Positions 34,519 through 43,286 of a stretch of DNA of 55,014 nt are shown piece by piece. The position numbers and the translations under genes were made by a program. The notes below the pieces were generated by a model. It had not been told where the DNA came from, searched no databases, and was given only the letters and a program-made list of their open reading frames with translations. The first letter of the stretch is position 1. Every line of letters begins with the position of its first letter. The stretch spans positions 1 to 55,014 of the forward strand of contig JBGFRR010000047.1 of NCBI GenBank assembly GCA_041695045.1. The letters are read 5' to 3'. Source of the stretch: JBGFRR01 sp041695045. Lineage in GTDB: Bacteria; Bacteroidota; Ignavibacteria; UBA10030.

Positions 34519-37500
34519 TTAGAATTCAATTTCTAGAATACCTGTAACGGTTCTGTAGTTTGGGTAGGTGTACCCGTCGTATCGGTAAATAGTGGCATCA
34601 CTTTGACCCACCTCTGGGTCGTATCCTTTATACTTCGTCCATGTGATCAGGTTACGGCCAATCACGCCAACGGTGATCCTGTTGACCCAACCACCGATGT
34701 ACGGTTGGAGAGCTGCGCGGTCAAGCGTGTAACGAATAGAAAGCTCTCGCAATTTCAGATATGTTCCATCTTCGACGAAGTGACTGTTGTTTATGTTCAC
34801 GGCATACAGAGCACTGTAATATGCAAGGGGCTTCTTTGTCTCATCGGTCTTGCCGATCTGGTCGATATCTCCTGACATGTGATCACGGTATGCCCACTGG
34901 CGAGTGCGGTTGTAAATCTCGCCGCCGATCTGCGCATCGAAGAGTGTATAGACCGTCAGTCCACGCCAACGGAGCGTCGTGTTGAAGGCAAGATTGAAGT
35001 CGGGGAGTGCCCGGCCGATTTCGGAAAAATCATTCCAATCGACAATCCTTGGCGGCATCCCCCAAGAGTATCTATACGTCTTACCATCAGTGCCGGTCAT
35101 TGTTACAGTCGTTCCCCACAATTTCTTGGTGATACCCTCTCTCCATGTATTGCCGGTACCGACAGGAACCAGGTATCCGTCATCATTGACTTGCCACTGG
35201 TCGCGGGTATTTTGGAGGAATGGCGGGAGTTCATCAGGACTCTTCATCCACTTGGTGCCGTAGATGGTCCCGAGTGCTTCACCTTTACGAACGTAAAACG
35301 CAAGGCCCGGACCTTGACGATAAGCGGGAAGGTTGAACTCTGTAATCTCCTGCCGAGTCCGGTCGAAGAGCAGCGTCGCAGACCAGCTCAAATCCCGAGT
35401 CTGAATGATGAAAGCTTTGAGGCTTGCCTCGAGTGTATTGGATTCCAGCGTTCCAGCGTTTAACCACTGACTGCTGTAACCAAAGTAGCCGGCAAGCGGA
35501 ACATCGAGGATTTGATCTTTTGTAACAGTGTTGGCGTACGTCAGTTCGAGTAAGAAACGGTCAAACAATCCAAGCTCAAGTCCAACCTCTTGCTCTGTGG
35601 AGAGCTCTGGTCTGAGCTTCTTATTGCCTAATGTCGCTTTCGAGATGACGCCGCCACCAACACTGAAGGTCTCGTATTGGGCAGCAAATGAGGGTCTACT
35701 TCCTGCTGTTCCAAGCGAATACCGCAGTTTGAACTCGTTGACGCCATCCCAGAACCACCACGGTTCCTGAGCGATTCTGTAAGCGACACTGGCTCGGTAG
35801 TACGTATGCCACCGATCATCAATACCAAACAACGAGCTTCCATCACGCCGAACCATAAAGTCGCCGATATACTTACCCTGATAATCGAGTCCCGTGATGA
35901 AATAATACCCCTCAGACTTTATCTCGGATTGACTTGAGCTGAGAGCTACTCTGTCCGTCGTTGCGGTCTGACTGGGCACCTCCTGGACAGCAAAGTTTCT
36001 TCCTAAGCCGTATTCAGAACGCCCAACTTGTGATTCAAAAGCATATCTCAACTTTGATCTCGTCGAGAGGTCGCCAAAGTCATAGTTGAACGAAGCGGTC
36101 CATCCACCATTAAGGGCTTCCTGACCAAAGTTGGATTTGCTGAGTTGTCCGACATCGGTCCAAGGTGTTGCGTTAACGGTTTTGTATCCTTTGGGGTAGT
36201 ATGCAGAGTAATTCTCATCGAGGCGGTCATAGCTCAGGCTGCCCTCGATATCAAACCATCGGTAGGGAGCCCATTTCAGGAGTATGTTGCCCATTGTCCG
36301 TTTTCGTTTCTGCTGGAAGTCCGCAAAATGGACTGCATACAGAGGATTTTCTTCCAAGGATTGGCCGGGATCCGGATGAATGATAAACGGCTGACCATCC
36401 TCATTCGGCTGACGAAGGTCGACATCGGGCGGCATAAACGTTAGGGCAAAAAACGTGTTGCCGCCAAGATCATCGCGATTGGCAGAGCTGTGGAATGCGC
36501 TCACGGAGAGATCAAGTCCTTCCAAGAATTTGTGGTCAACGTTGACGCGCAGCCCGAGATTGCTGTAGCCGTCATTCCCCTCGATGACGCCGGACTCTCT
36601 TCTGTTGTTAAAACTTACCAGGAAATTGGTCGCCCGACTCCGGTGCGTGACCGTGAGTGTGTTGGTGAAATAGAACCCCGGATCAAAGAATTCATCAAGC
36701 TGGTCGAACAGCTTCCCTACATATTCCTTATCCTTGAACGTTGTGAATGCTGCGCCCACCGGTCCTTGTGGACCGACGCGCCAGAGTGTATCAGAAACTC
36801 TTGCTCCTCGCCCGACGGTCCTGCCTGCATAGTTCACCCACGGACTATCGACGCGCGCGGGATTGTACAAAAATTGATGCCGTTTCGAGAGGCTGATCTT
36901 GTTGATAAGAGAGTTCTGACCATATTCGTTCCGGAATGCAATGCGAGTTTCCCCCTCAGGAAGATAAGCACCGCGGTTTGTCGTAATTTGCACAACGCCA
37001 GCGGCGGCTCGTGCTCCGTACAGCGATGAAGCAGCAGCACCTTTCACCACTTCGATGTTGTCGATGTTGAGTGCATCAAGGTCAACTGTTCCAGCACCCA
37101 GAATAACGCCATCAACAATATAGAGCGGTCCTGTGTCTCTGCCTGCTAGGTTGATGCTTTTCGGGCCGCGCATCCGCACGGTGGCTGCGGTTCCCGGTTG
37201 TCCGCTGCCCTGAACAATTGTCACCCCTGCAACCTTTCCGCGTATGGCGCTCTCGGCTGTCTTTGCAGGGGCATGCTGGAGATCCGTTGAGCTGATCCGA
37301 TCCACAGTGAAGGGGAGCCGCTCCTTAAACGTTCCTCCTACTGTGCCCGTGACGATAACCTCTTCCAACCCGAGCACGTCTTCCGTCAGCACGAAGTTGC
37401 GTGTGATAACGCCAGGGCTAAGCGTTACCTTCTCGGTCCTTTGCTTGTAGCCGACGAATCTGATTACAAGCGTTACCTCTTGACCGCGCACGTTAGCCGG

Positions 37501-37743
37501 CGGAACCAGGAATGTGTAATTCCCATCGCGGTCGGTGGCAGAGCCAACGTTCAGCTCCTGGATATACACGTTTGCACCCGGAAGCGGTTGCCCCGTGCGT
37601 GCATCCGTGACTTTACCCTGAATAGCTGCTGCTTGCTGGGCGAACAGGGAGGCGGGGACGAACAGTGCTAGCAAAAGCACCGTCATCAGCAACATGGCTC
37701 TGGTGTTGTGAGACACCCGAAGCTGTGTTAGCGGATGCTTCAT
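34519..37743 (-). CDS. SusC/RagA-family TonB-dependent outer-membrane receptor
   Basis: 1074 aa. After a signal peptide (about 1-35) comes a carboxypeptidase-regulatory-like domain (IQGKVTDARTGQPLPGANVY). A plug domain follows with LEEVIVTGTVGG, SAIRGKVAGVTIVQGSGQPG, the SusC signature GPLYIVDGVIL and IEVVKGAAASSLYGARAAAG. The rest is a 22-strand-type barrel ending in ILEIEF. It imports substrates captured by SusD using TonB energy. A strong ribosome site (AAGGAGGAAAT) precedes the ATG. The SusC-SusD order with a short gap is the usual arrangement. Confidence 0.95.
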   Translation of the reverse strand: MKHPLTQLRVSHNTRAMLLMTVLLLALFVPASLFAQQAAAIQGKVTDARTGQPLPGANVYIQELNVGSATDRDGNYTFLVPPANVRGQEVTLVIRFVGYKQRTEKVTLSPGVITRNFVLTEDVLGLEEVIVTGTVGGTFKERLPFTVDRISSTDLQHAPAKTAESAIRGKVAGVTIVQGSGQPGTAATVRMRGPKSINLAGRDTGPLYIVDGVILGAGTVDLDALNIDNIEVVKGAAASSLYGARAAAGVVQITTNRGAYLPEGETRIAFRNEYGQNSLINKISLSKRHQFLYNPARVDSPWVNYAGRTVGRGARVSDTLWRVGPQGPVGAAFTTFKDKEYVGKLFDQLDEFFDPGFYFTNTLTVTHRSRATNFLVSFNNRRESGVIEGNDGYSNLGLRVNVDHKFLEGLDLSVSAFHSSANRDDLGGNTFFALTFMPPDVDLRQPNEDGQPFIIHPDPGQSLEENPLYAVHFADFQQKRKRTMGNILLKWAPYRWFDIEGSLSYDRLDENYSAYYPKGYKTVNATPWTDVGQLSKSNFGQEALNGGWTASFNYDFGDLSTRSKLRYAFESQVGRSEYGLGRNFAVQEVPSQTATTDRVALSSSQSEIKSEGYYFITGLDYQGKYIGDFMVRRDGSSLFGIDDRWHTYYRASVAYRIAQEPWWFWDGVNEFKLRYSLGTAGSRPSFAAQYETFSVGGGVISKATLGNKKLRPELSTEQEVGLELGLFDRFLLELTYANTVTKDQILDVPLAGYFGYSSQWLNAGTLESNTLEASLKAFIIQTRDLSWSATLLFDRTRQEITEFNLPAYRQGPGLAFYVRKGEALGTIYGTKWMKSPDELPPFLQNTRDQWQVNDDGYLVPVGTGNTWREGITKKLWGTTVTMTGTDGKTYRYSWGMPPRIVDWNDFSEIGRALPDFNLAFNTTLRWRGLTVYTLFDAQIGGEIYNRTRQWAYRDHMSGDIDQIGKTDETKKPLAYYSALYAVNINNSHFVEDGTYLKLRELSIRYTLDRAALQPYIGGWVNRITVGVIGRNLITWTKYKGYDPEVGQSDATIYRYDGYTYPNYRTVTGILEIEF

Positions 37744-38033
37744 ATTTCCTCCTTCGTGGGATATAAAAAATGATAGGGATATGTGGGTTATGGATGAGTT
37801 AGTACTGCGTTTTCACTTCGGTTAGAGGTAAGGATGGAAACAAATTTTGAAAGGGTTGATCCGCTCATGTCGCTTCCTCATTCGTGTTACCTGCACAACA
37901 TCGCTACCACATGAGGTCTACGGAGAAATGTGTAACAAGAAGTAGTAGGAATATAGCCTTTTTGAGCAAAATGTCAAGTGAAATCGCCCTGCCGGGGGAC
38001 TCCTGGAAAACGACAAAGGCAGTAAGAGTTGAA

Positions 38034-38102
38034 GTTGTGAGGGAGCCTGCCTGCCCTGCCTGCCGGCAGACAGGCGGCAGGCAGGTTAAACTCCCGAACA
38101 CC
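38034..38102 (-). repeat. P element, copy 2 (minus orientation, loop with CCTGCC palindromes)
   Basis: GTTGT (38034-38038), GA, GGGAG (38041-38045) pair with CTCCC (38091-38095), GA, ACA (38098-38100). The GA/GA mismatch is the complement of the TC/TC in copy 1, so the orientation is reversed. The loop of about 45 nt is packed with CCTGCC and GGCAGG arms, a different palindrome family nested inside. Confidence 0.8.
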
Positions 38103-38156
38103 ATCCTTCGCGAAATCCTCCAAGAACCAGCGATGGCGTGTGTACCCTGGAAAACA

Positions 38157-38185
38157 GTTGTGAGGGAGTTAAACTCCCAAACATC
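38157..38185 (-). repeat. P element, copy 3 (minus orientation, minimal loop)
   Basis: GTTGT (38157-38161), GA, GGGAGT (38164-38169), loop TAA, ACTCCC (38173-38178), AA, ACATC (38181-38185). It is in the same orientation as copy 2 and 54 nt away. It shows the unit without any nested insertion. Confidence 0.78.
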
Positions 38186-38228
38186 ATCAAACGGACCGCA
38201 CCTGCCATACTGCTTTCTCTCAACCTCC

Positions 38229-40589
38229 TTAACGCGAGAAACGTTCCCTGCGGGTAACGGTTGTGCGATACGAAATCGAGGCATGCTCCTTCTGAACGTG
38301 CAGACCAAAGAACGGCTGGGTAAACGTTGCGACCACGCGTTCCTCAACCGACCCGCCTGCCAAAGAACCCCGACTTGTCGGGGTGCGGCGGGCAGGCCCG
38401 CTTCCCTCTACCCGGAATCGGATTGGAATGTATACCTCCGTGTCGGGGAACGAGTACCATCCCACGCTCACCGAGGTATCGGTGGAATGCGTAACGAGCG
38501 GCGTCCCCACATCTCGAATTCTCCCCCCCTCCGCGTGGTACGTTGCCGACAATGTGTACGGCCGAACGAGTGTCGCCACACGAAGCGAAGCGTCGAACAC
38601 GATACCTTCCGACACCGGACCAATCGAAACTGCACGGCGTGTCGTGACCCACGGCGCGCCCTCAAACGGCCGCAGGGCGATGAACGCGTGAGTCGTCCGT
38701 TCAACGATCGTCGTGTCGAGGCCGCTGAGTTGAACGCGCGTGCCGGCGAGCGACTCGGAACTGCGGAGTGCGATGCGAACGAGTGCGGAGTCGAGGTCGA
38801 CCTCTTGGCCGACGGTGATCAGTTGTTTCCAGCGCGACGTATAGCTGGGCTGGAATACGAGAATGATGATGGTCGCAAGGAAAACCATTCCTGCAAGCAC
38901 AATACCGACCGGACGTCTGAAGGAAGAAACCCACAGAAGGTCACGGCCCGTCTGAAACCATATTGCAGCAAACCCCGCCAGAAAGGGAAACGACCAGATG
39001 GAGAAGAACAGAATCATCAACGCATGAAGGAGCACGCTTCCGAGTGGTGAATAGGGAACTGCTGCAAGCGACCGAGCGAACAGCCCGAATCCTTCAGAGA
39101 ACATCAGATGATACATCCAGTGTGCAGAGACGAGCCAGAAGACGAGCTTCATCCATGCCGGTCGTACGAGTACCGCAATCGAGAGAAAGAAAAGCGCCGT
39201 CGCCGGATAGAACGCCATCTTCACGGTCGTGAGAGACAGAACAAGAATGAATACGGCCAACAGTGAAACCGCTCTTAAGAAATAGCGGTACGGCTCGGTG
39301 CTGAGATTGAGCCGAGGCGCGAGTTGGAGCGCGAGCCAGATGCCAACAATGCCGCCGAGGAATCCTAACACAACATAACTCTGCACGTCGCTGTACCATG
39401 GAAAGCGCAGCCCCTTCAGCAACCCCACAACGGTTTCCGACGACCACACGCACGATTGAATGATGAGCATGAGGAGGAAGAGCTTCAGTCCGGGTATCCT
39501 CGTTTGTGGAACAGACGAATGATTTGTCTGCCCTTCCCGTCGGCTGTGTAGGGTAAGCGCTGCAACAATTGCGAGGATGACTGATGCCGCGATGAATACC
39601 GTGAGCACCCATAAGGGAATGAAGAGGGGGATCAGCCCTACTTGAACGAGGTAATACTTCCCCGTGCGCTCTTCCGGTACACCTGCATCGAACCGCTCGA
39701 CCAGTCGATACACAAGATCGCCCGACCGCTTGAGGCCTTCGATGCGGAAGTTTTCGAACGTATCCTGCGGGGTGTGAATGGGGTCGTTGATATCGGTCGT
39801 AAAGTCGATTGCCGGGATGCCCCGCAGGAGAAACGATTGATGGTCGGACCCGATGCCCGCACCGGGGAAGGCGTAGTTGAGCGTCATGAAATGCGTGGGA
39901 TACGAAAGCCCGCCCCGCTTTGCGGGGCCGAGGTTGCGGAACTCTTCGTACGCCGCTTGGACAAGCCACTGCGGCGCGCTGTGCTCGTAAACGTCGATGA
40001 GCGGTAGTATCCAATCCGAACCGTTAGCCATATCGACCTGCAGCATGAGCACGACGCTGTCGATCTGCGGATAGTGCCGCACGAAGTACTGCGAGCCTAA
40101 CAGTCCGCGCTCCTCACCGCCGAAGAGTGCGAAGACGATGGTCGATTCATTCTCCCGCTGCGAGAGAACGCGAGCAAGCTCGATGACCACCGCGCAGCCG
40201 GAGGCGTCGTCGTTGGCGCCGGGAACATCGGGCCCCGAGCTGTCGATATGAGCGCCGATGACGATGGTGCGCTGAGCCTTCCCGCGCAGAATGCCGACTG
40301 CGATGCCACTGTTCGTGTTGACCGTCTGTGCGATGGTCGTCACCGCCACCATCGGCATGACGAAAGATTCTTCGATGCCGAACTCCCGGAATTTGCGTAC
40401 GGTGAACGCCATCGCCTCACGCTCGGCCGGTGAGCCCATGGGCCGCGGACCGATCTCGACAGCGAGCGTACGGAGATACACAGCAGCGCTATCGAGTGAG
40501 AAGTGAGCCTGAGGCTCATGCGCCTCTGGCGCAGGTGTTTGCGCCTCAAGGGAAGTCGTGAGCAGAAAGAAGAGAATCAGTCGTTTCAT
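38229..40589 (-). CDS. M28-family zinc aminopeptidase with polytopic membrane domain
   Basis: 786 aa with a signal peptide (about 1-16). Residues about 30-305 are an M28 (Fxna/ER-type) peptidase domain: GAHIDSS and GANDDASGCA give the first zinc ligands. FGGEERGLLGSQ gives the catalytic Glu and bridging ligand, QVDMANG a further ligand, and GSDHQSFLLRGIPAIDF the final region. About nine hydrophobic segments follow (residues 315-620), then a C-terminal soluble domain. It is predicted to trim peptides outside the cytoplasm. Two GC-rich hairpins are inserted in frame: 39912-39928 (residues about 221-226, LGPAKRGG) and 38355-38397 (residues about 731-745). Confidence 0.87.
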   Translation of the reverse strand: MKRLILFFLLTTSLEAQTPAPEAHEPQAHFSLDSAAVYLRTLAVEIGPRPMGSPAEREAMAFTVRKFREFGIEESFVMPMVAVTTIAQTVNTNSGIAVGILRGKAQRTIVIGAHIDSSGPDVPGANDDASGCAVVIELARVLSQRENESTIVFALFGGEERGLLGSQYFVRHYPQIDSVVLMLQVDMANGSDWILPLIDVYEHSAPQWLVQAAYEEFRNLGPAKRGGLSYPTHFMTLNYAFPGAGIGSDHQSFLLRGIPAIDFTTDINDPIHTPQDTFENFRIEGLKRSGDLVYRLVERFDAGVPEERTGKYYLVQVGLIPLFIPLWVLTVFIAASVILAIVAALTLHSRREGQTNHSSVPQTRIPGLKLFLLMLIIQSCVWSSETVVGLLKGLRFPWYSDVQSYVVLGFLGGIVGIWLALQLAPRLNLSTEPYRYFLRAVSLLAVFILVLSLTTVKMAFYPATALFFLSIAVLVRPAWMKLVFWLVSAHWMYHLMFSEGFGLFARSLAAVPYSPLGSVLLHALMILFFSIWSFPFLAGFAAIWFQTGRDLLWVSSFRRPVGIVLAGMVFLATIIILVFQPSYTSRWKQLITVGQEVDLDSALVRIALRSSESLAGTRVQLSGLDTTIVERTTHAFIALRPFEGAPWVTTRRAVSIGPVSEGIVFDASLRVATLVRPYTLSATYHAEGGRIRDVGTPLVTHSTDTSVSVGWYSFPDTEVYIPIRFRVEGSGPARRTPTSRGSLAGGSVEERVVATFTQPFFGLHVQKEHASISYRTTVTRRERFSR
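38355..38397. repeat. Nested in-frame palindromes in the M28 peptidase C-terminus
   Basis: The outer arms GCCTGCC (38355-38361) and GGCAGGC (38391-38397) enclose ACCCCGAC (38367-38374) and GTCGGGGT (38377-38384). The outer arm is the CCTGCC family and the inner one the CCCCG family, a nested pair that stays in frame. Confidence 0.75.
39912..39928. repeat. In-frame GCCCCGC/GCGGGGC hairpin in the M28 peptidase gene
   Basis: Seven-bp perfect arms with loop TTT, within the catalytic-domain loop encoding GPAKRGG. It has nearly the same sequence as the hairpin in the glycosyltransferase gene at 44431-44447 (loop ATA). Confidence 0.75.
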
Positions 40590-40714
40590 GTCAGTGTTCT
40601 CAGAAAGGAATTACCCCAGATTTGTCATTGGAAGGATAGTCATTGGAACACGGGCCAGGCAAAATTGTCATACGCTGACCACAGCCCTGTAAACCAGGCT
40701 CGCCGTTCTCATAA

Positions 40715-40766
40715 CTCGCTCCCACGCTCTGCGTGGGAGCGAATAGGTTTCACGCTCTGCGTGAGA
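40715..40766. repeat. REP-like hairpin pair flanking the RAYT gene (3' side)
   Basis: TCGCTCCCACG (40715-40725) and CGTGGGAGCGA (40731-40741) form an 11-bp stem around CTCTG. A second shorter hairpin with the same core, CACGC-TCT-GCGTG (40750-40762), follows. The pair lies 15-66 nt beyond the RAYT stop codon and matches the hairpin at 22822-22848. Confidence 0.85.
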
Positions 40767-40780
40767 AGGTGCGTATGACG

Positions 40781-41317
40781 TTACCATTCAGTTGTTATGG
40801 GTATCAATTCTTTCTGTCCTGCGTAATTCCGTGCGCTTGAATAACGCCAATCGGTTGGATCATTGATGTACCCTCTTCGAACAGGATTATAATAGTGGAT
40901 GTACTCGATCTTCTGCCTCATCATGCTCTTTCCCTCAATTGCTTGCGGGTGACTTCCTTCCTGCCAGCACTGATACTGTCGGTCTTTTTTGTGCCCGAGC
41001 TTTGCAATTTGCATCTCTCTGAGAAGAGCGTACATCCCCGTTGCTTCCATATGATCGATGATGACACGAGCGGTGAACGATTTGAAATCTCCTATCTCTT
41101 TGCTAAGTTCCCCACTTGATGCAACGAGGTGAAGGTGATTCTCCATGAGTACGTAGGCATACAGCGCAATCCTTTTCTCTTTCTGGAGAAAGGTGAGTGA
41201 ATTCAAAACGATCTCAGCCAGCGAGGGTTGGCTAAAAAGCGGTAACCAACGAACGACCGTGCAAGTCAGGAAATGGGGCACCTCGTTTTCAAGAATTTTG
41301 TATCGGCTTCTGGCCAT
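40781..41317 (-). CDS. REP-associated tyrosine transposase (RAYT, IS200/IS605-like Y1 family)
   Basis: 178 aa from the ATG at 41317 (MARSRYKI). A longer frame from 41392 adds 25 residues that cross a repeat and is unlikely. The HUH nuclease motif is seen in LMENHLHLVAS (His-Leu-His). The catalytic tyrosine helix is in KIEYIHYYNPVRRGYINDP. The ending PTDWRYSSARNY is characteristic of RAYT proteins. Such enzymes nick and join single-stranded DNA at REP hairpins and are usually single-copy, domesticated genes flanked by REPs. Here hairpins lie on both sides: 40715-40766 downstream and 41354-41410 upstream, 37 nt before the start. All key residues appear intact, so the protein may be active. Confidence 0.93.
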   Translation of the reverse strand: MARSRYKILENEVPHFLTCTVVRWLPLFSQPSLAEIVLNSLTFLQKEKRIALYAYVLMENHLHLVASSGELSKEIGDFKSFTARVIIDHMEATGMYALLREMQIAKLGHKKDRQYQCWQEGSHPQAIEGKSMMRQKIEYIHYYNPVRRGYINDPTDWRYSSARNYAGQKELIPITTEW

Positions 41318-41353
41318 AATGCATTCTGTGCCTGCTACTTGTACAAAGGTTGA

Positions 41354-41410
41354 GTTCCGACGGATCCCGCCAGAAAGCGGCGGGACACACAAAACGTGGA
41401 CCGTCGGAAC
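41354..41410. repeat. Nested hairpin upstream of the RAYT gene
   Basis: The outer arms GTTCCGACGG (41354-41363) and CCGTCGGAAC (41401-41410) are perfect over 10 bp. Inside, TCCCGCC (41365-41371) pairs with GGCGGGA (41379-41385). The nested design recalls P elements with secondary palindromes in the loop. It overlaps the RAYT promoter region. Confidence 0.85.
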
Positions 41411-41484
41411 GAGTTAAAAGATAACGATACGAAGAAGACAATAGAGGACAACGGAGCTTTGAAGAGCAACCGACGCTGGAGTGG

Positions 41485-41913
41485 TCATGGGTACTTGCCG
41501 GGCCTCTGCTTACTCTTTTTCCCCAGAGCTGAAAGCAACGCGGATTGATTTCCCACGAGCCACATTCCCTCCTCGAGAGCCTCGCGCAACAGCGCGTTCC
41601 CCCTCTGAAGTTCATCCTGAAGTTCTTTCTTCGTGAGGGGAAAAACGTCAACGGCAATTGGCACGCCTGAGAACGCTTTCAGGAACTCCGGTATTCGGTC
41701 GATTGAGCGGCGGTGGTCTGCGGAAAGCACGATCAAGAGATCAGCGTCCGAACCGGGAACGTAGGTGCCGCGAACCAATGAACCAACGAGGATGATGTCG
41801 CGTACCTTCGGGTTTGATTGTCTCAAGGCTGAGGCACAGCGTTTCAGCAGTTCGATACAACGGTCACGATCCAGAAATGTGACTGTCACAGAAGTCAACG
41901 ATTCGTTCTGCAT
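41485..41913 (-). CDS. MNT-type minimal nucleotidyltransferase (antitoxin-like)
   Basis: 142 aa from the ATG at 41913 (MQNESLTSVTV). The motif LVGSLVRGTYVPGSDADLLI is the GSxxRG-x5-SDxD signature of minimal nucleotidyltransferases. It partners the HEPN protein encoded just upstream, with which it overlaps by 50 nt. In characterised HEPN/MNT pairs the MNT protein blocks the HEPN RNase, in some cases by AMPylation. The downstream part (KAFSGVPIAVDVFPLTKKEL) is typical of the family. It is the second gene of the pair, as usual. Confidence 0.88.
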   Translation of the reverse strand: MQNESLTSVTVTFLDRDRCIELLKRCASALRQSNPKVRDIILVGSLVRGTYVPGSDADLLIVLSADHRRSIDRIPEFLKAFSGVPIAVDVFPLTKKELQDELQRGNALLREALEEGMWLVGNQSALLSALGKKSKQRPGKYP

Positions 41914-42259
41914 GGCGTATGGCCTCTTGCAGGTCCTGCTTGGTAAAAAAGTCGTGTGGCGCCCCAATGTCAAACCCATTGGGATATCTCGTTGGAATAT
42001 ACAGTTTGTCCAATGCGGCTGCGTCGTCAAGCAGGTCTCGGGGGTATGAGAGGGTAGAGGGAAGCATCTCAAGCAACTTCATCACAGAATGTCCCCGAGC
42101 TTCGCCGTGTAGATGTTGATACAGGGCTTTCAAGGCTTTTTCCGCCGCCTGCTGGGCGCTGAAACAACCCCACTCAAAAAACCCGGATTCCATCACTGCA
42201 CGTGCATGGGCCAGATCGATTTTAGCCTGACGCAGCCAGTCCTCTGCGCGAGAAGGCAT
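41864..42259 (-). CDS. HEPN-domain protein (toxin-like partner)
   Basis: 131 aa from the ATG at 42259 (MPSRAEDWLRQAKIDLAHAR), preceded by GAGGAA. A longer frame to 42352 lacks a ribosome site. The sequence follows the HEPN pattern: an N-terminal helix with DWLRQAKIDL, then FFEWGCFSAQQAAEKALKAL, GHSVMKLLEML and YIPTRYPNGF. I do not see the canonical RX4-6H RNase motif clearly, so catalytic status is uncertain. Its 3' end overlaps the nucleotidyltransferase start by 50 nt. The pair may be a toxin-antitoxin system. Confidence 0.87.
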   Translation of the reverse strand: MPSRAEDWLRQAKIDLAHARAVMESGFFEWGCFSAQQAAEKALKALYQHLHGEARGHSVMKLLEMLPSTLSYPRDLLDDAAALDKLYIPTRYPNGFDIGAPHDFFTKQDLQEAIRHAERIVDFCDSHISGS

Positions 42260-42368
42260 TGACGGTTCCTCTTCGATGGTTCGTTCCTTATCAAGATAAC
42301 GAATGGCAGGGCCACCTTCAAACTTTACCGCAAGGAATGGTTTGAAGTACAACTCGCGGGTTACAACC

Positions 42369-43286
42369 TCACGTCAGCGTCCGCTCAAAGAAATCAATCA
42401 GCTTCCGCTCGTAGACGGACCCAGCGACCTGCCACACATCGTTGTGGTTTGCTCCCTCGATCAGCATGAGGTCTTTCGGCCCGACCGCGTGTTCGTAGAG
42501 GGTCTTCGAGTACTCCACACGGATCAGTGAATCCTCCGTGCCGTGGATAAACAACACCGGCGTCGTCAGGCGTTTCACATCCTCCAGCGGCGAGACCTCA
42601 CGCGCGTTGAACCGCGCCATCCGTTGCGACCGGCTCATCGCGACATTCCTCAGAAAATGCCATGGCAGCTTCACGATCCGACGCTGGTAGTCCACGGAAA
42701 TTGTCCGCAAGTCGGTGAAGCATGCCTCCGCCACAATGCCTTTGATGCGTGGGTCAATCGCCGCGGCCTGAATCGCAACCGCCGCCCCCATCGATGTGCC
42801 GAAAATGCCGATGTTGCCGATGCGCACGTCGGTGCGTCCGCCTTCGGCGGACAGGTAGTTGATGACCGTCGAAACGTCGTGCTTCTCGTAATAGCCGTAC
42901 GTGCAGTATGACCCTTCGCTTTCACCGTGCTGTCGTGAGTCGTACAGGAACACGTTGAAACCGTGATTGAACAGAAGCCGCGCGTGTGCCACGCCGTCGA
43001 TTTTGCAATCCCCCACGCCGTGCAGGTAAATCACGCTGCCGCGTGCTCCATTCGGTCGAGGCACAAACCAGGCGTCGAGCTTCAGCCCGTCGCGTGTTTG
43101 TATCTTGAGATTCTCTTGCGGCAGTCCGGCGTCACGCGGCTCTAACAGCGTGGTTCGCTTGGTATACCACTCTCGCGTGCGCCGCTCCGGCTGCAAGAGG
43201 ATCAACGGTCCAACGACGAGCACCACCAGCGCAGCGCCGATGAGAAACAGCACAAACAGAACGATGAAGACCAGCAGGATGGTCAT
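42369..43286 (-). CDS. Membrane-anchored alpha/beta hydrolase
   Basis: 305 aa. An N-terminal membrane anchor (about residues 3-31) is followed by an alpha/beta hydrolase domain. The oxyanion region is YLHGVGDCK. The nucleophile elbow is GIFGTSMGAA (Ser in GxSxG). The acid is Asp in FIHGTEDSLI and the base His in GANHNDVW. FLYDSRQHGESEG is typical of serine aminopeptidase S33-like or BAAT-like hydrolases. The substrate is unknown. A TCCGCC-type hairpin at 42836-42852 encodes the loop EGGRTDVR (residues about 145-150), next to the nucleophile strand. Confidence 0.9.
   Translation of the reverse strand: MTILLVFIVLFVLFLIGAALVVLVVGPLILLQPERRTREWYTKRTTLLEPRDAGLPQENLKIQTRDGLKLDAWFVPRPNGARGSVIYLHGVGDCKIDGVAHARLLFNHGFNVFLYDSRQHGESEGSYCTYGYYEKHDVSTVINYLSAEGGRTDVRIGNIGIFGTSMGAAVAIQAAAIDPRIKGIVAEACFTDLRTISVDYQRRIVKLPWHFLRNVAMSRSQRMARFNAREVSPLEDVKRLTTPVLFIHGTEDSLIRVEYSKTLYEHAVGPKDLMLIEGANHNDVWQVAGSVYERKLIDFFERTLT
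42836..42852. repeat. In-frame GTCCGCC/GGCGGAC hairpin in the hydrolase gene
   Basis: Seven-bp arms with loop TTC. It has the same core as the intergenic hairpin at 43544-43562 (loop TCTGC) and the one in the sensor kinase leader at 1450-1464. Confidence 0.7.

Larger units (their letters stand above)
37744..38228. other. Intergenic region upstream of SusC containing two P elements
   Basis: No gene seen in this 485-nt gap, although a long open frame runs through it on the plus strand in antisense to the M28 peptidase. The SusC promoter must lie near 37760-37900, but no consensus could be picked with confidence. Two P elements lie at 38034-38102 and 38157-38185. Confidence 0.65.

Noticed and set aside
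37884..39050. Long plus-strand open frame of 388 codons
   Set aside because: It runs antisense to the M28 peptidase and through P elements, has arginine-rich low-complexity composition and no conserved motif. It is a shadow frame.
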